From Gammaproteobacteria bacterium (lineage in GTDB: Bacteria > Pseudomonadota > Gammaproteobacteria > Poriferisulfidales > GCA-002705445), in contig JAQWPG010000008.1 of assembly GCA_029268385.1 (NCBI GenBank), forward strand, positions 1 to 64,000: DNA of 64,000 bases. The letters are read 5' to 3'. Below the pieces are notes generated by a model that had not been told where the DNA came from, did no database searches, and saw only the letters and a list, made by a program, of their open reading frames with translations. This document shows, one piece after another, positions 38,580 through 47,984 of the stretch. Each line of letters begins with the position of its first letter. The first letter of the stretch is position 1. The translations under genes and the position numbers were made by a program.

Positions 38580-39299
38580 TCAGTAATTTTCTCCTAAAGT
38601 TATCTTTCTAAAAGTATCATCTAAAGAGTTTTCTCCAGAGTTCTTGAGTTTATTTGGAGTATCATCAAATAATAACTTACCTTTTGCTATTATTGCTGCA
38701 CGCGTGCACACAGCTTCAACTTCTTCCAGTATGTGTGTTGAGATAATAATAGTTTTATCTTTTGATATTTTTTTTATTAATTCTCTAACATCGTATTTTT
38801 GATTTGGATCAAGGCCATCTGTAGGTTCGTCCATAATTAATATTTCTGGGTCATGAATAATGGCTTGAGCTATACCTACCCTTCTTTTAAAGCCTTTTGA
38901 TAAGTGCTCTATTCTTTTAGCAAGAACATCTTTTAGAGATAAATTTTCAATAGCTGACTCTATAGATTCATTGATTTTATTTTTTTCAATACCTCTTATC
39001 TTTGCTATAAATAATAAAAAATCTAATGTTGTCATTTCTCCATATTGTGGAGCTCCTTCAGGCAAATAACCCATATGTTTTTTAATTTCATATGCGGATT
39101 CTTGAACTAAAAGATTTTTAATTTTTATTGCACCGCTTGAAGGCTCTATAAAACCAGTAACCATTTTCATAGTTGTAGATTTACCTGCGCCATTAGGACC
39201 CAAAAATCCTAATACTTCTCCCTTTCCGACACTTAATGATAAATTATCTACTACAGTAATATCATCATACTTTTTATATAAATTTTTTATTTCAATCAT
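38580..39299 (-). CDS. ABC transporter ATP-binding protein (GldA-like)
   Basis: A 239-aa ATPase. It shows Walker A GPNGAGKST near residue 35, the Q-loop region HMGYLPEGAPQYGEMT, a signature region with HLSKGFKRRVGIAQAI, Walker B EILIMDEPTDGLDPNQ and the H-loop STHILEEVEAVC. The signature reads LSKGF rather than LSGGQ, as is usual for this family. First gene of a four-gene operon with the permease, the GldG-type protein and DUF4340. Confidence 0.92.
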   Translation of the reverse strand: MIEIKNLYKKYDDITVVDNLSLSVGKGEVLGFLGPNGAGKSTTMKMVTGFIEPSSGAIKIKNLLVQESAYEIKKHMGYLPEGAPQYGEMTTLDFLLFIAKIRGIEKNKINESIESAIENLSLKDVLAKRIEHLSKGFKRRVGIAQAIIHDPEILIMDEPTDGLDPNQKYDVRELIKKISKDKTIIISTHILEEVEAVCTRAAIIAKGKLLFDDTPNKLKNSGENSLDDTFRKITLGENY

Positions 39300-39346
39300 A
39301 ATATTTTAAAAAGATATAAAACTTATTAGACAAAGCTCACTTTTAA

Positions 39347-39685
39347 TTATTTATTTACAGTTTTATCAACACCAGTGCTTACAACTTTATCTAACAACCA
39401 AAAAGCAGCTCCCACAGGGTTTAAAAGCACTGCTGCTCCTGTTCTAACTTTAGAAGAAGGTGTAGATGTCTTAGGTGCTTTTACAATTTTTTTAGACTTA
39501 TCCAGGCAACTGTAATAGTTTTGGCTTGATCTTGATTGTGGAAAATTCTTACTTCTTGCAGGGCTTAAATGTTGCTTTTTATTGGATTCAAAACAGTTTA
39601 TGTTAACAGTACTATTATTTGAGCTTGGCTCGATTGCAAAAGCTCCAAATGATGTGATTAAAAGTACTGTTATTATGTATTTCAT
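39347..39685 (-). CDS. hypothetical secreted protein, 112 aa
   Basis: No family recognised. There is a signal peptide (IITVLLITSFGAFA), a Ser/Asn/Lys-rich middle, and two cysteines in the mature part (NINCFES and YYSCLDK). A hydrophobic patch, GAAVLLNPVGAAFWLLDKV, lies near the C-terminus. It looks like a small periplasmic or envelope-associated protein. It is separated from the ABC operon by 47 bp. Confidence 0.6.
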   Translation of the reverse strand: MKYIITVLLITSFGAFAIEPSSNNSTVNINCFESNKKQHLSPARSKNFPQSRSSQNYYSCLDKSKKIVKAPKTSTPSSKVRTGAAVLLNPVGAAFWLLDKVVSTGVDKTVNK

Positions 39686-39766
39686 TTAAAAATAATACTT
39701 TCTTATAAATCTTTAAGCAAGGCCTAAATACCTATAATACAAGTAAAATATAAATAATATTAAAAA

Positions 39767-40165
39767 CTAAAAGAAATATTTATTGGCATAAAAGGCAACT
39801 GAGGCTGCAGAAAACGCAACAAACATACCCCATATCATATCAACCAAACTAACCAATAAGGGCCAATCCTTAACAGTTGCTAAATTTGTTAAATCGTATG
39901 TAGCAAATGTAACCAATCCATACAAAAGCGCATATATTACGAGCATTGAGTAGGAGTTCTTTTCAATAGAAGGTAAAATTACAAATATTAACAAACCAAT
40001 ATTAAATATTATGTAGAAAATGAATGCAGAAGCCCAGTTAACATTGTCTGTAAGGTATAAAGATAGTTCTCTGGCATAAAATCCTCTAGCAACAAAACCA
40101 AGCCAAATAGCATCTAACAATAAGAAGGTAAATAAAGAACTTAAGAATAATTTTATATATATCAT
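39767..40165 (-). CDS. DUF2177 family membrane protein
   Basis: A 132-aa protein with four transmembrane helices. The DUF2177 features are LLLDAIWLGFVARGFYARELSLYL at the N-terminus, FATYDLTNLATVKDWP in the third loop and LVDMIWGMFVAFSAA at the end. The function is not established. It stands alone between the soe genes and the secreted protein, with its own upstream palindrome. Confidence 0.88.
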   Translation of the reverse strand: MIYIKLFLSSLFTFLLLDAIWLGFVARGFYARELSLYLTDNVNWASAFIFYIIFNIGLLIFVILPSIEKNSYSMLVIYALLYGLVTFATYDLTNLATVKDWPLLVSLVDMIWGMFVAFSAASVAFYANKYFF

Positions 40166-40214
40166 ATAAGTAGTTGAAAATATTTATTATATTTTTTAAT
40201 ATTTGAAAATAATA

Positions 40215-40229
40215 ATCTTTACTAAAGAT
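40215..40229. promoter_or_regulatory. short palindrome upstream of the DUF2177 gene
   Basis: ATCTTTA C TAAAGAT, a perfect 7-bp inverted repeat with one spacer base, 50 bp upstream of the DUF2177 start and 70 bp after the soeC end. It is a candidate operator; no consensus is recognised, and AT-rich DNA gives such palindromes by chance. Confidence 0.25.
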
Positions 40230-40298
40230 ACCTTATCATCAGATAGTTAAATGGTACATACCTAAAATACATCAGAGATATATACATTAACTGATTTT

Positions 40299-41252
40299 TT
40301 ATACGTTCTGCGCCCCGTGATACAAGTTAACAACGTGCTTTGCTTGAGCAAAAAATAGCCATCTTTCAGCTACCATCCCAAGAAATGCGAAACATATTGC
40401 TATAAAGCAGATTATTATGCTTTCAAATAAAAATATATGAGTATAAATTAAAGCAAATGGAGCTAGAAAACCAAAGAATATTGAGAATAACTTAACTCTT
40501 AAAAGTTTTTTTTCGGCAACTTTGTAACCAAATTCATCTGTCAAAAAAGTGCCGCCGGTATGACCTACGTCAAGCAACCTAACGTTTGTGCTTTTTAGTT
40601 TTATTGCAGCATTAGTGGCCTGTCTAATATTATGAGTATGCTTTTTTATACTAAAATAATATGACATTTTTGTGAAAAATGACAAAACAATTGCAGATAA
40701 TAAATAATATTTGTACGGATCAACATCAACCCCATTTAAATAAAAAATAAAAAATAAAATAAGACTTCCTAAAAAGATACCAATTGTTATGTAGTTAATT
40801 GGTGTCCAAAAAGTATTCCACTGTGGAATTGTTTTTAAACAAGCATAAATCATTCCTGTGCAATGTATTATAATAATGGATACTAAAAAAATGAAAAAAC
40901 TATAAGCCTGCATAAAAAAGTATTGATCAATTTGAAAATCTATATAAATTAAAAATAAATATAAAATAATTAGAGGGTAAAATATTATTGCCAACAAACC
41001 TTCTCTAGCTAGCCAGGAAGTCCTAAATCTCATAAATGCTCTCCAAGCATTTTTCGGATTTGCTAAGTGAAAAGTTGAAGATATTAGACCCATAGTGAAT
41101 AATGCAATTGCAACACCCGCTGTTATAAAAAAAGTATTTTTATCTAATAGCATTCCTAAATTTAAAAAGTTCAACAAACTTAATAAGGATATTAATCCGT
41201 AACCTGCTCCTGAAGTCACTGTAAAAAAAATTACTGAAAATGCTGGGTGCAT
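40299..41252 (-). CDS. soeC: sulfite dehydrogenase membrane subunit SoeC (DmsC/NrfD-type anchor)
   Basis: A 317-aa DmsC-family quinol-interacting anchor with eight or nine transmembrane helices. Conserved are HPAFSVIFFTVTSGAGYGL at the start, LISSTFHLANPKNAWRAFMRFRTSWLAREG, and VAERWLFFAQAKHVVNLYHGAQ near the end. In sulfur oxidisers it passes electrons from SoeB to the quinone pool. It completes the soeABC set on the minus strand. Confidence 0.88.
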   Translation of the reverse strand: MHPAFSVIFFTVTSGAGYGLISLLSLLNFLNLGMLLDKNTFFITAGVAIALFTMGLISSTFHLANPKNAWRAFMRFRTSWLAREGLLAIIFYPLIILYLFLIYIDFQIDQYFFMQAYSFFIFLVSIIIIHCTGMIYACLKTIPQWNTFWTPINYITIGIFLGSLILFFIFYLNGVDVDPYKYYLLSAIVLSFFTKMSYYFSIKKHTHNIRQATNAAIKLKSTNVRLLDVGHTGGTFLTDEFGYKVAEKKLLRVKLFSIFFGFLAPFALIYTHIFLFESIIICFIAICFAFLGMVAERWLFFAQAKHVVNLYHGAQNV

Positions 41253-41261
41253 ACTTTCTCC

Positions 41262-41957
41262 TTATAGCTCGACAACTTTATTAACCCAATCTTTCACTTT
41301 TCTTACAAGATCAGGTTCGCTTATTTCGTGCTGCTTTATTTCTACTTTTTTTCTTGGTGATAAATATTGGTTGACAGGCTTATACCCAAGTTCTGGAAAA
41401 AGTTCTTGGCCATCACGTTTACTCGAGGCAATAGATACATCAGAATTAGGGTCATCAAAGTCTCCAAAATATCTTGCAGTGGTTGGGCAAGTCATCACAC
41501 ATGCCGGCTTTCTTTCTTCCTTGGGTAAGTTTTCATCATAAATTCTATCTACACACAATGTGCACTTTTTCATAATTCCTTCTTCCCTATCAAGCTCTCT
41601 AGCGCCGTAAGGACAAGCCCACGCGCAGTAGTTACAACCCATGCATTTTTCAGGGTCAACTAAAACTATTCCGTCTTCTTCTCTCTTGTAAGAAGCACCT
41701 GTAGGGCAAACAGTTACGCATGCTGCTTCCTCACAATGCATGCATGACATTGGGAAGTGAACTGTTTTGCTATCTGGATAATTTCCTGTTTCGTAATGCC
41801 TAATTCTATTAAAGAAGACGCCGCTTGGATCAGCACCATAAGGTCTGTAATCTGTTAATGAACCAGAAGTTCCTGATGTATTCCACTGCTTACATGCGAT
41901 AGCACATGCGTTACACCCAACGCATTTATCTAAATCAACTACAAGACCTAATCTCAT
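41262..41957 (-). CDS. soeB: sulfite dehydrogenase Fe-S subunit SoeB
   Basis: A 231-aa four-cluster ferredoxin-like subunit. Cysteine groups are CVGCNACAIACKQW, CMHCEEAACVTVCPTGA, CMGCNYCAWACPYGA, CTLCVD and CVMTCPTTAR. The lineage is that of DmsB/PsrB/SoeB proteins. It transfers electrons from the Mo subunit to the membrane anchor. It overlaps soeA by 4 bp (ATGA). Confidence 0.92.
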   Translation of the reverse strand: MRLGLVVDLDKCVGCNACAIACKQWNTSGTSGSLTDYRPYGADPSGVFFNRIRHYETGNYPDSKTVHFPMSCMHCEEAACVTVCPTGASYKREEDGIVLVDPEKCMGCNYCAWACPYGARELDREEGIMKKCTLCVDRIYDENLPKEERKPACVMTCPTTARYFGDFDDPNSDVSIASSKRDGQELFPELGYKPVNQYLSPRKKVEIKQHEISEPDLVRKVKDWVNKVVEL

Positions 41958-44908
41958 TTTTCAAACCCACCTTTTGTTAAAATATCTATAAGAGATCTTG
42001 ATAATCTCACTGGTTTTTTAGTGTTATACCTCAAAACATCTTTTGTTTCTGGACGTCCTGGAAGATTTTTTGCAGCTTCAAAATTTGGATAAACACCAAA
42101 TTGCTCATCATCAGCTGCGGGGTAAACATTAACTTTTAAGTCGTACCATGCTGCTTGCCCTGTAATAGGGTCAGAATTTGTTACAGGACTTCCTGTGTCT
42201 GCACAAGGCAGATGTTCATTAATAAGATGATTCATTAAAAAGCCTTTTGTAGATTCATTTGCATCATCTGATAAGCCCCATTTCCCTTTTTGTTTTCCTA
42301 TTGCATTCCAAGTCCATAAAGTATCACTTTGACACCCTTCCATTAACTTTACTTGTACCTTAATTTTTCCAGTATTGGACTCAACCCATACCCATGACAA
42401 ATCTTTAATTCCTAATTCCTCACCTTTATCTTTATTCATATGCATATAATTATGGGCCTGCAATTGTCTTAACCATGCATTTTGAGAGTCCCAAGAATGG
42501 TACATAAACATTGGTCTTTGAGTTATTGCATAGAATGGAAATGCTTTAGAAAAAGTACATCTATGCTCTAAAGGAATATAATATTCTGGAATTGGATCAA
42601 AAAATCTAGACAATCTAAATTGATCTCTTTCTTTTTTTGGCTGCGGTCCATCGTAAAGCCCCATTCCAGCTAATTTAAATTTTTGTAATTTTTCTGAATA
42701 CAATTCAATAATTATAGGTTCGCTAGAAGCATTAAAGCCTGATTTTTTTGCAAATTCTAAATAATCTTTATTAGCTCCTCTAAAATACTTATGGTTATCA
42801 GCTAGTTTGTATTCAAAAAAACATTTATTTTCTATATATTTTTCCCACTGCTTTGGATTAGGTTTTCCTTTTAAACTATTTTCTCCATTTTCTCCACGCC
42901 ATCCTGCTAAAAAACCTACCCCAGGAGATTTTTCGTAGTTAATTATAAAATCTTTATAGTCCTTAAATTTTCTTTCTCCGTTGTCAGATGTAAATGCTGG
43001 GAATTTTAATCTACTTGCAAGCTCTACTAAAACAGTTTGCCACGGCCTTACATCTCTGTCTGGCTCCAAAATTGGAGCTCTTATAGAGTCGCAAACCGCA
43101 TGAGGCTCTGATATTGGTCTGTCTAAGATCGAAATTGTATCGTATCTCTCTAGATATGTTGTGTCTGGTATAACTAAATCTGCATAACCAACTGTTTCAG
43201 AGTCAAATGCATCACAAACTACTAAAAATGGAATCTTGTATTCACCATCTTCATTTTTTGCACAAAGATTTTCTCTCATTTTTGTAGTATTCATAGTTGA
43301 GTTCCAGGCCATATTAGCCATGAAAAAAATCATTGTGTCAATTTCATACGGGTCTCCTGCAACGGCATTAGTAATTGCCATGTGCATTAATCCATGGTTT
43401 GCTATTGGTGCCTCCCATGAATAAGCTTTATCAATTCGCAATGGGTTACCTTCATCATCTATTGCAAGGTCTTCAGGCTCTGTAGGAAATCCTAAAGGAA
43501 AACTTTCGAGCGGTTGTCCAGGCACTACTTTTTTGCCAGGCTTTATAGGTGGCGCAACGTGTTTTGGGTATGGTGGTTTTGCTAAATGTCCTCCGGGACA
43601 GTCAACAGACCCCAATAAAACTTGAAGAAAATGAATTGCTCTGCAGGCCTGAAAGCCATTTGAGTGAGCTGATATTCCTCTCATAGCATGCATTGAAACT
43701 GGTCTTCCTATAAATTTATCATGCTTCCTGCCCGTCCAATCTGTCCACTCAGTTTCAACTTCTATTGATTCTTTAAAAGCTACATGTGCTAATTCTAGTG
43801 CAATTTTTTCAATTTGCTCTGCAGATACTCCACAAATTTTACTAGCATTTTCTGGAGTGTACTCATCACTCAAATATCTTTCTGTCATTATAGTAAATAC
43901 GGTTTTTAGCGGGGTGCCGTCTGCGGCTTTATATTTGCCTAATAGTGCTGGTTTAATTTTTGGATCTGTAGCATTAACTAAACACTCTTTCTCTAAATCC
44001 CACGATTGAGGCACGCCTTCATTATTTCTTAAAAATAATCCATCACCTTTTTTTCTTGGTGTGTCGACAACAAGATAATGAGCATTTGTATATCTCACTA
44101 AAAATTCCCAATCAAATAATTCATTTTTTAATAAAACATGAACAAGAGACAATGCTAACATAGCATCTGTTCCAGGTTTTATAGGAACCCATTCATCTGC
44201 AACAGCTTGATAACCTGTTCTTACAGGATTTATTGCAACAAATTTACCCCCACGCTCTTTTAGCTTATTAATCCCCATCTTCATTGGATTGGATGCGTGG
44301 TCTTCTGCAACACCCCAGAGCATAAAATATTTTGTTTTATCCCAATCTGGGTCTCCAAATTCCCAGAATGAGAATCCAGTTGTATATAAACCTGCTGCCG
44401 CCATATTTACTGAGCAAAAACCACCATGAGCAGCCCAGTTTATAGTTCCAAATTGTTGCGCCCATAATCCAGTTAAAGCCTGCATTTGATCTCTTCCAGT
44501 GAAAAACGCTAATTTTTTTGGGTCTGTTTCTCTAATTTTTTGCAACCTTTCGGTTAACATATCTAAAGCTTCATCCCAACTAATAGGAACAAATTCGCTC
44601 GTACCTCTTTCAGCACCTGGTTTTCTCATCATTGGCTGTCTTAATCTTGCTGGAGAAATTTGTTTCATAATACCGGCGTTACCTTTTGCGCATAGCACAC
44701 CTTTGTTAACTGGATGCGTTGGCTCTCCCTGAATGTATCTAATTTTATTATTCTCAAGAGTAACTTTTATCCCGCATCTGCAGGCACACATGTAACAAGT
44801 AGTATTTTTTTGAGTTTGCTGCTTATGATTTTCAAACTCAGGAAGTTTGCTTGCATTTTTACCAAACGCATCTTTTTTAAAGGATATTTTATCCTGTTTC
44901 GTTGCCAT
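41954..44908 (-). CDS. soeA: sulfite dehydrogenase molybdopterin subunit SoeA
   Basis: A 984-aa Mo-bisMGD subunit. The 4Fe-4S ligands are in TCYMCACRCGIKVTL and GVLCAKGN. WAAHGGFCSVNMAAAGLYTTGFSFWEFG is characteristic of the SoeA branch, and MHAMRGISAHSNGFQACRAIHF follows. There is no twin-arginine leader, so the enzyme faces the cytoplasm, as in the SoeABC of Allochromatium vinosum, which oxidises sulfite to sulfate. Tetrathionate and polysulfide reductases of similar layout usually carry Tat signals. I infer the sulfite role from this and from the subunit set. Confidence 0.88.
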   Translation of the reverse strand: MATKQDKISFKKDAFGKNASKLPEFENHKQQTQKNTTCYMCACRCGIKVTLENNKIRYIQGEPTHPVNKGVLCAKGNAGIMKQISPARLRQPMMRKPGAERGTSEFVPISWDEALDMLTERLQKIRETDPKKLAFFTGRDQMQALTGLWAQQFGTINWAAHGGFCSVNMAAAGLYTTGFSFWEFGDPDWDKTKYFMLWGVAEDHASNPMKMGINKLKERGGKFVAINPVRTGYQAVADEWVPIKPGTDAMLALSLVHVLLKNELFDWEFLVRYTNAHYLVVDTPRKKGDGLFLRNNEGVPQSWDLEKECLVNATDPKIKPALLGKYKAADGTPLKTVFTIMTERYLSDEYTPENASKICGVSAEQIEKIALELAHVAFKESIEVETEWTDWTGRKHDKFIGRPVSMHAMRGISAHSNGFQACRAIHFLQVLLGSVDCPGGHLAKPPYPKHVAPPIKPGKKVVPGQPLESFPLGFPTEPEDLAIDDEGNPLRIDKAYSWEAPIANHGLMHMAITNAVAGDPYEIDTMIFFMANMAWNSTMNTTKMRENLCAKNEDGEYKIPFLVVCDAFDSETVGYADLVIPDTTYLERYDTISILDRPISEPHAVCDSIRAPILEPDRDVRPWQTVLVELASRLKFPAFTSDNGERKFKDYKDFIINYEKSPGVGFLAGWRGENGENSLKGKPNPKQWEKYIENKCFFEYKLADNHKYFRGANKDYLEFAKKSGFNASSEPIIIELYSEKLQKFKLAGMGLYDGPQPKKERDQFRLSRFFDPIPEYYIPLEHRCTFSKAFPFYAITQRPMFMYHSWDSQNAWLRQLQAHNYMHMNKDKGEELGIKDLSWVWVESNTGKIKVQVKLMEGCQSDTLWTWNAIGKQKGKWGLSDDANESTKGFLMNHLINEHLPCADTGSPVTNSDPITGQAAWYDLKVNVYPAADDEQFGVYPNFEAAKNLPGRPETKDVLRYNTKKPVRLSRSLIDILTKGGFEK

Positions 44909-44947
44909 TTTTACTTCGTCCCTGTAGTAATTTTAATAGTAACTAAT

Positions 44948-44978
44948 AATGATAATTTTGAAATCATTACTCATTATA
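44948..44978 (-). promoter_or_regulatory. candidate promoter -10 and AATGAT/ATCATT inverted repeat upstream of soeA
   Basis: On the minus strand a perfect TATAAT (44973-44978) lies about 65 bp before the soeA ATG. Just downstream of it is an inverted repeat AATGAT, 9-nt spacer, ATCATT (44948-44968). The repeat partly resembles a Fur-type palindrome but the centre does not fit. The -35 element is weak. Confidence 0.3.
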
Positions 44979-45076
44979 ATAGATATAACTTATTTGTCTT
45001 ATAAAAAAAAATTATATATATATTCGTTTATCTTATTATGCTTATTTTATAATTTAATTAATTAATGAAATATAAA

Positions 45077-45109
45077 GTTGTAAACTATTAAATATCAATA
45101 GTTTACAAC
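45077..45109 (-). terminator. perfect 13-bp stem-loop after the peroxiredoxin gene
   Basis: GTTGTAAACTATT and its exact reverse complement separated by 7 nt, 17 bp after the peroxiredoxin stop on the minus strand. On that strand it is followed by TTTATATTTCATT. The AT-rich but long perfect stem with a T-rich tail is consistent with an intrinsic terminator separating prx from soeA. Confidence 0.6.
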
Positions 45110-45125
45110 ATGAATTACATGTATA

Positions 45126-45743
45126 TTATTTTAAATCTTTGAAATAATCTTGCGATTTTTCAGGATCTGGATTCATAGTTTTATCACCAGGCGTCCAGTT
45201 CATAGGGCAAACCTCATTTGGATTTGCTTGCACATGCTTAAATGCAGAAATAAGCCTTAAGGTTTCATCAACATTTCTTCCAACTGGTAGATTATTAATA
45301 GTTACATGCTGGATAACTCCATCTGCATCTATTATAAATAAACCTCTAGTAGATATTGAATCATCCATCAAAACTCCATATTTATAGCTTATTTCTTTTG
45401 TTAAGTCTGAAACTAAAGGATAATCTAGGTTGCCTAAGCCACCTTCGTTTCTTGGAGTTTGAAGCCATTTTAGATGTGAGAATTGACTGTCTACTGACAC
45501 ACCAAGAATTTCTGTATCAAGTGCTTTAAAATCAGAGTATCTATCATTGAATCCAGTAATTTCAGTTGGACAAACAAAAGTAAAATCTAGTGGGTAGAAA
45601 AATAATACTACATATTTTCCTTTGTAATCAGATAGGCTAACATCTTTAAACTGTCCGTTTACTACTGCTGTTGCCTTAAAATCTGGTGCCGCTTGCCCAA
45701 TTACAGCTTCATCTATAATACTGTCATCAAATTCATTGCTCAT
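45126..45743 (-). CDS. typical 2-Cys peroxiredoxin (AhpC/Prx1 type)
   Basis: A 205-aa thiol peroxidase. The peroxidatic cysteine is in [14 protein letters not shown] and the resolving cysteine in NEVCPMNW near the C-terminus. The [11 protein letters not shown] motif is also present. It reduces H2O2 and organic peroxides; with no ahpF next to it, thioredoxin (and TrxB at 34313) is the likely electron donor. It may protect a sulfur oxidiser from oxidative by-products. Confidence 0.95.
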   Translation of the reverse strand: MSNEFDDSIIDEAVIGQAAPDFKATAVVNGQFKDVSLSDYKGKYVVLFFYPLDFTFVCPTEITGFNDRYSDFKALDTEILGVSVDSQFSHLKWLQTPRNEGGLGNLDYPLVSDLTKEISYKYGVLMDDSISTRGLFIIDADGVIQHVTINNLPVGRNVDETLRLISAFKHVQANPNEVCPMNWTPGDKTMNPDPEKSQDYFKDLK

Positions 45744-45846
45744 GCTAGATCTCCTTTTTGAATTCTTATTTTCAAAAATTGAAAATTTAATAATTAATCT
45801 CAGGATAAATTACATTATTATTCGTTGAAATTCAATAGAATATTTT

Positions 45847-46434
45847 TCAATAAATTAAGTGTCTTGCTCTTAAGAGTGCAATTTTTTTCTGTAGCATATA
45901 ATACAAACCTATTAATACCGGAGTATAAAATAATACACCTAAGAGTGTTCCTTTATAAAATGGAATCCCAGCTATGTAACATTCAATAAGACCGTATAAA
46001 TTATTGCTATAGATACCTGATGTTAGCCAAAAACCAAAATTTGTTATTATAAAAAATAGTAAACTTGAACACAGAGCTAAAAAGAAAACATTTAGAATAT
46101 TTATCTTTCGTTTATTAAAGTTTAAACTTAAAAAAATAATTACTAAATAAGAAATATATTGCCAATAAAAGCCTTCATAGAAGAAATTAAAATTATTTGA
46201 GTATGTACTATAAATAAAATTATTTAACAATAAATCACTTACCCATAAAGAAAGTATTGGGATAATGTATGAAAGACTTTTACTCTTATAGTGTAAGGCT
46301 CCAAATATTGCCAATGCAATTATTGGGCTGAAATTTTGAATATGAGGAATTATTCTTAAAAAGGAAACCACTAAAACAATTAAAGAGACTGCAATAGTTT
46401 GAATATCTATCGTATTGATATATTTTTCAAACAT
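45847..46434 (-). CDS. DUF6580-type membrane protein
   Basis: A 195-aa protein with five or six transmembrane helices. The N-terminal RIIPHIQNFSPIIALAIFGALHY stretch, LSLWVSDLLLNNFIY and the Trp-containing GFWLTSGIYSNNLYGLIECYIAGIPFYKGTLLG match DUF6580 (ECF-like) proteins. Substrate unknown; distant relation to cofactor or vitamin uptake subunits is only a guess. It is 104 bp after the peroxiredoxin start region. Confidence 0.75.
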   Translation of the reverse strand: MFEKYINTIDIQTIAVSLIVLVVSFLRIIPHIQNFSPIIALAIFGALHYKSKSLSYIIPILSLWVSDLLLNNFIYSTYSNNFNFFYEGFYWQYISYLVIIFLSLNFNKRKINILNVFFLALCSSLLFFIITNFGFWLTSGIYSNNLYGLIECYIAGIPFYKGTLLGVLFYTPVLIGLYYMLQKKIALLRARHLIY

Positions 46435-46466
46435 TGTGTCTCTTTAAAATATTAATGAACAGTAAA

Positions 46467-46811
46467 TTATTTATTAAGTTCTTTACTGAAATTACCTAAA
46501 AGTTTTAATGCCCCTTGAACGTTTGGATCACCCATAACTTTTATCATTCCGCCTATTCCGCCAGATGTGGTTGGTGATTCTTTATATGAATCGTATGCCA
46601 CAGATAATGCATCTAACATTTTTGCAAAATCTTTACTTTCCGACATTTCTAAAAGCTTCATAATATTTTTATTTCTTGTAACTCTATCAGCTATTATTAA
46701 AAGCTCATTCATCATGAAACCTAATCTAGCTACTGTATCGTCTGTTAGCGCATCCCCTGCACCTTGCATAAACCTGTCAACTTGTTGTTGTATAGTTATT
46801 TCGCTACTCAT
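46467..46811 (-). CDS. DUF1641 domain protein
   Basis: A 114-aa soluble helical protein with a DUF1641 pattern: TDDTVARLGFMMNELLIIADRVT and GGIGGMIKVMGDPNVQGALKLLGNF. DUF1641 proteins are commonly encoded next to sulfide:quinone reductase-like flavoproteins, as here (22-bp gap), and may help their membrane association. Biochemical role not established. Confidence 0.88.
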   Translation of the reverse strand: MSSEITIQQQVDRFMQGAGDALTDDTVARLGFMMNELLIIADRVTRNKNIMKLLEMSESKDFAKMLDALSVAYDSYKESPTTSGGIGGMIKVMGDPNVQGALKLLGNFSKELNK

Positions 46812-46833
46812 AATTTTTTACCTTTTTATTGTT

Positions 46834-47961
46834 TTATATTATTCCTCTAGCACTAGCCCAATACATTCTATTGTAAGCTGTTTTAAACCAATGCAAACCA
46901 GATGTTGGAGCTTGCGGATTTGGTGGGTTGTTATAATCAAACATAGCGTATGTTGCTTTTCCATCTCCTGCTTCAATAAAGCAAAATACTTTGCCATCAT
47001 AATCTCTTACAGGCTCACCTTGTTGAACCATAGCCGCTATATTTTCACCAAGTGCTTCTGCTTCAAAATGTGCTGTAGAGCCAGCTTTACTTATAGGTAA
47101 GTTTGTAGTGTCACCAAGAACAAAGACGTTATCCCTGCCTTCCATATTTAATTTCTTCTTATCTGTTGGAATGAATCCACCCTTGCCAAGCTCATTATCT
47201 TCGATTACTTGCATACCTTTGTGTGGCGGAACAGTTACCAACAAATCAAATTCAGCAGAGCTGTCTTCTTCACTAATTACTTTTCCTGGGACAACTTCTT
47301 TCATATTGAAAAGAGTTTCATATGTAACTCCCTCTTTATCAAATTCAGGGGCAGCCCATTTTGCAACTGGTTCTAAACTATGAACTCTTCCAATTGGGTA
47401 TGTGTAATGCAAATCTACTTTGTCCCAAATACCTCTTTTTTTGAAATAATCAATTAGGAAGAAAGTAATTTCGAGTGGTGACATTGGGCATTTGTGAGGC
47501 ACTCCAGTAGCTACAACTACTTTCCCTCCCTCAAATTTTTGTAATTTTTTATACATTGCTAATGCATCAGCCTCTGTATAAAACTGACAAGCGTTTTCAG
47601 CTAATCCAGGAATACCAGCTGCATTTCCTCTTGATCCTGTGGCAATACATATGATGTCGTAAGATATTTTCTTGCCACTTTTTGTTGTTACTGAGTTATT
47701 GTCTAGGTCAAATTTTTCTACGGGATCAACGTGAAAATCTATTGATGGCTCAAGTAGACTTTTTTGATCGCGATATAGTTCACTTGTAGACATTTTTCCT
47801 ACAGCTACATAAAGTAAACCTGGTTGGTACATATGCTTATCAGAAGCTGATAACATTGTGATCTTTGAAGAGCCTTGCTCTAACTCACCGGACAATCTTC
47901 TAGCAAGGTTATTCGCAAGAATTGTTCCGCCCATTCCTCCACCAACTACTAATATATGCAT
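46834..47961 (-). CDS. sulfide:quinone oxidoreductase-like flavoprotein
   Basis: A 375-aa FAD protein of the SQR/FCSD family. The FAD-binding motif is VVGGGMGGTILANNLA, with CIATGS and DNVFVLGDTTNLPISKAGS further on. C125, C158 and C327 fall close to the three redox cysteines of Aquifex SQR (C124, C156, C347), which supports chemistry on sulfide or sulfane sulfur. The C-terminus ends in an amphipathic segment (LHWFKTAYNRMYW) suited to membrane contact. With the adjacent tusA and dsrE genes it is likely to load persulfide onto carrier proteins. Confidence 0.85.
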   Translation of the reverse strand: MHILVVGGGMGGTILANNLARRLSGELEQGSSKITMLSASDKHMYQPGLLYVAVGKMSTSELYRDQKSLLEPSIDFHVDPVEKFDLDNNSVTTKSGKKISYDIICIATGSRGNAAGIPGLAENACQFYTEADALAMYKKLQKFEGGKVVVATGVPHKCPMSPLEITFFLIDYFKKRGIWDKVDLHYTYPIGRVHSLEPVAKWAAPEFDKEGVTYETLFNMKEVVPGKVISEEDSSAEFDLLVTVPPHKGMQVIEDNELGKGGFIPTDKKKLNMEGRDNVFVLGDTTNLPISKAGSTAHFEAEALGENIAAMVQQGEPVRDYDGKVFCFIEAGDGKATYAMFDYNNPPNPQAPTSGLHWFKTAYNRMYWASARGII

Positions 47962-47984
47962 TTCCGTACTCCTGTTTCTAAAAT

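Noticed and set aside
44941-44970. Fur-like palindrome before soeA
   Set aside because: Half-sites AATGAT/ATCATT are separated by 9 bases, unlike a Fur box, and the overall match to consensus is much weaker than at 49014.
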